From: Gudongella sp034004165
Lineage (GTDB): Bacteria > Bacillota > Clostridia > Tissierellales > Tissierellaceae
DNA: 14,209 bases
Assembly: GCA_034004165.1 (NCBI GenBank)
Contig: JAVEXI010000043.1
Span: forward strand, 1 to 14,209
Direction: 5' to 3'
Part shown: positions 13,303-14,209 of the stretch, in pieces
How the letters are laid out: each line of letters begins with the position of its first letter
How positions within the stretch are numbered: position 1 is the first letter of the stretch
Translations under genes and position numbers: made by a program
Notes under the pieces: model-generated
Told to the model about the DNA's origin: nothing
The model's database searches: none
The model's input: only the letters and a program-made list of their open reading frames with translations

Positions 13303-13320
13303 TTCACCCCTTTCAGTTAT

Positions 13321-13334
13321 CGAACATTAGTTCT
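13321..13334. promoter_or_regulatory. LexA box of recA
   Basis: CGAAC-ATTA-GTTCT matches the Firmicute SOS box at all but the last position. It lies just downstream of the recA -10, across the expected transcription start, so LexA binding would block recA. Confidence 0.85.
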
Positions 13335-13342
13335 ATATTCTC

Positions 13343-13371
13343 ATGTTACACTATCAACATTACTCTGTCAA
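13343..13371 (-). promoter_or_regulatory. recA promoter
   Basis: On the minus strand, a perfect TTGACA (13371-13366) stands 17 bp before TAACAT (13348-13343), a four-of-six -10. The -35 overlaps the last codons of cinA. The SOS box begins 9 bp after the -10. Confidence 0.7.
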
Positions 13372-14209
13372 TGTATAATTCAAAAATTTATAAAGTTCAG
13401 AAAGTGCCAGATTAGTTGCTCTCTCTTGAACGGTATTCCTATCTCCAGTAAAAACTCTCTCTAAGGTTAAATGCCTATCCCTATCCATTATGCAAATATA
13501 CACTAGGCCAGCTTTCTTGCCCTCTCCTGCTGTTGGGCCTGCAAAACCTGTAGTAGAGACAGCTATATCATAACCACCTTTTGATAATATCCCTTTAGCC
13601 ATTTCATAAGCAATTTCGCTACTTACAGCCCCATAATTTTTGAGTGAATCCTCACTTACATAAAGCTCATTCACCTTTGAGTTGTTAGAATAGGCTACAA
13701 CTCCTAGACAAAACGCTTGAGATGCTCCTGCTACTCTGGTGATTCTCCTGGCAATCTCTCCTCCTGTACATGATTCTGCAACTGCAATTTTATAGTTTTT
13801 TTCATTTAGCTTCTCGAGAACTGCTTCTTCAATTGAGATGTTATCAAAACCGTATATATAATCTCCTAATTCAGCTTTTAATTTCTCAATTATAAACTCA
13901 AGGCTTTTGTTTAAATAATTTTCATCCATACCTTTGCCTATTATTTTAATTTCAACACTCCCTAAGCTTGCGTATGTGTTTACTGTAAAACCCTGATAAT
14001 TGAGATCAATTTTTCTTAGAGTATCTTCAAGCTGAGATTCTCCAACCCCAATGGTATTCACAGATTTAATTACAATATGAAAATCTCCCTTTAGGAGCTC
14101 AGTGACGTATTGATCAAACATTGGCTTCAGTTCCCGAGGTGGCCCAGGCAATAATACGATAATCTTACCCTCATGTCTAATAAAAATTCCTGGTGCTGTT
14201 CCATAATCA
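13360..14209 (-). CDS. cinA: CinA, nicotinamide-nucleotide amidase / competence-damage protein (5' end outside window)
   Basis: The open frame runs off the window end and gives 282 residues; the frame continues upstream of a TTG at 14151 through GTAPGIFIRHEGKIIV, so that TTG is not the start. The visible N-terminal part is the end of the MoCF-like domain, including LLPGPPRELKPMF. The C-terminal PncC-type domain shows AESCTGG with the proposed nucleophilic Ser, GVVAYSNNSK, GAVSSE and STTGFAGPTAG. The C-terminal domain deamidates nicotinamide mononucleotide in NAD recycling; the N-terminal domain of CinA can have ADP-ribose pyrophosphatase activity. It directly precedes recA, a conserved order, and the recA -35 lies in its last codons. 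Confidence 0.94.
   Translation of the reverse strand, partial: DYGTAPGIFIRHEGKIIVLLPGPPRELKPMFDQYVTELLKGDFHIVIKSVNTIGVGESQLEDTLRKIDLNYQGFTVNTYASLGSVEIKIIGKGMDENYLNKSLEFIIEKLKAELGDYIYGFDNISIEEAVLEKLNEKNYKIAVAESCTGGEIARRITRVAGASQAFCLGVVAYSNNSKVNELYVSEDSLKNYGAVSSEIAYEMAKGILSKGGYDIAVSTTGFAGPTAGEGKKAGLVYICIMDRDRHLTLERVFTGDRNTVQERATNLALSELYKFLNYTLTE

Noticed and set aside
1..14209. CRISPR array, rRNA, tRNA genes or insertion sequence with transposase
   Set aside because: No regularly spaced repeats with unique spacers, no rRNA or tRNA signature and no transposase motifs were seen on either strand.

Overview
The window is low-GC, tightly packed bacterial chromosome. Gene content and order point to an anaerobic member of the Bacillota, most likely Clostridia or Tissierellia: miaA-hfq-methionine gamma-lyase-like gene, lexA diverging from a LysM cell-division inhibitor, and cinA-recA upstream of rny. 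Shine-Dalgarno sites are strong, sigma-A type -35/-10 boxes are clear, and SOS boxes follow the Firmicute CGAAC-N4-GTTCG pattern. Placement below class level is not possible from the sequence alone.

Layout. Positions 1-1662 (+): the tail of miaA, hfq and a PLP enzyme of the methionine gamma-lyase/'aluminum resistance' family form one operon, closed by a hairpin at 1701-1756. Positions 1663-2018 hold no gene; they contain a palindromic dispersed repeat and short direct repeats. Positions 2019-3118 are an SOS module: lexA (-) and a yneA-like gene (+) diverge from a 160-bp region with four LexA-box-like sites. yneA abuts, tail to tail, a tyrosine recombinase gene (3119-4090, -), which has its own promoter and a perfect palindrome near the predicted start of transcription. 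Positions 4091-4652 are non-coding, with a second copy (plus half a copy) of the dispersed repeat and three successive inverted repeats of unknown role. Positions 4653-7049 (-) are a three-gene operon: PHP phosphoesterase, PadR regulator, class Ib aspartate aminotransferase. Positions 7122-8663 (-) encode RNase Y with a long, structured leader. Positions 8863-12207 (-) are an SbcD/Mre11-like nuclease gene and an SbcC/Rad50-like ATPase divided over three ORFs. Positions 12253-14209 (-) are recA and the 3' part of cinA.

How they fit together. DNA repair dominates: LexA, YneA, RecA, the Mre11/Rad50-like set and CinA. recA, lexA and yneA all have visible SOS boxes. The Mre11/Rad50-like set starts immediately after the recA terminator, with no space for its own promoter there, so its expression probably depends on read-through from the LexA-controlled recA transcript or on a promoter inside recA. 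RNA metabolism forms a second theme: MiaA, Hfq, RNase Y and perhaps the PHP protein.

The most notable observations are the ATPase split at its zinc hook and inserted between recA and rny, a hairpin between the Shine-Dalgarno and the start codon of recA, the odd start of rny (Shine-Dalgarno overlapping GTG, with an ATT at ideal spacing), the structured non-coding region 4392-4625, and the operator-like palindrome before the recombinase gene.
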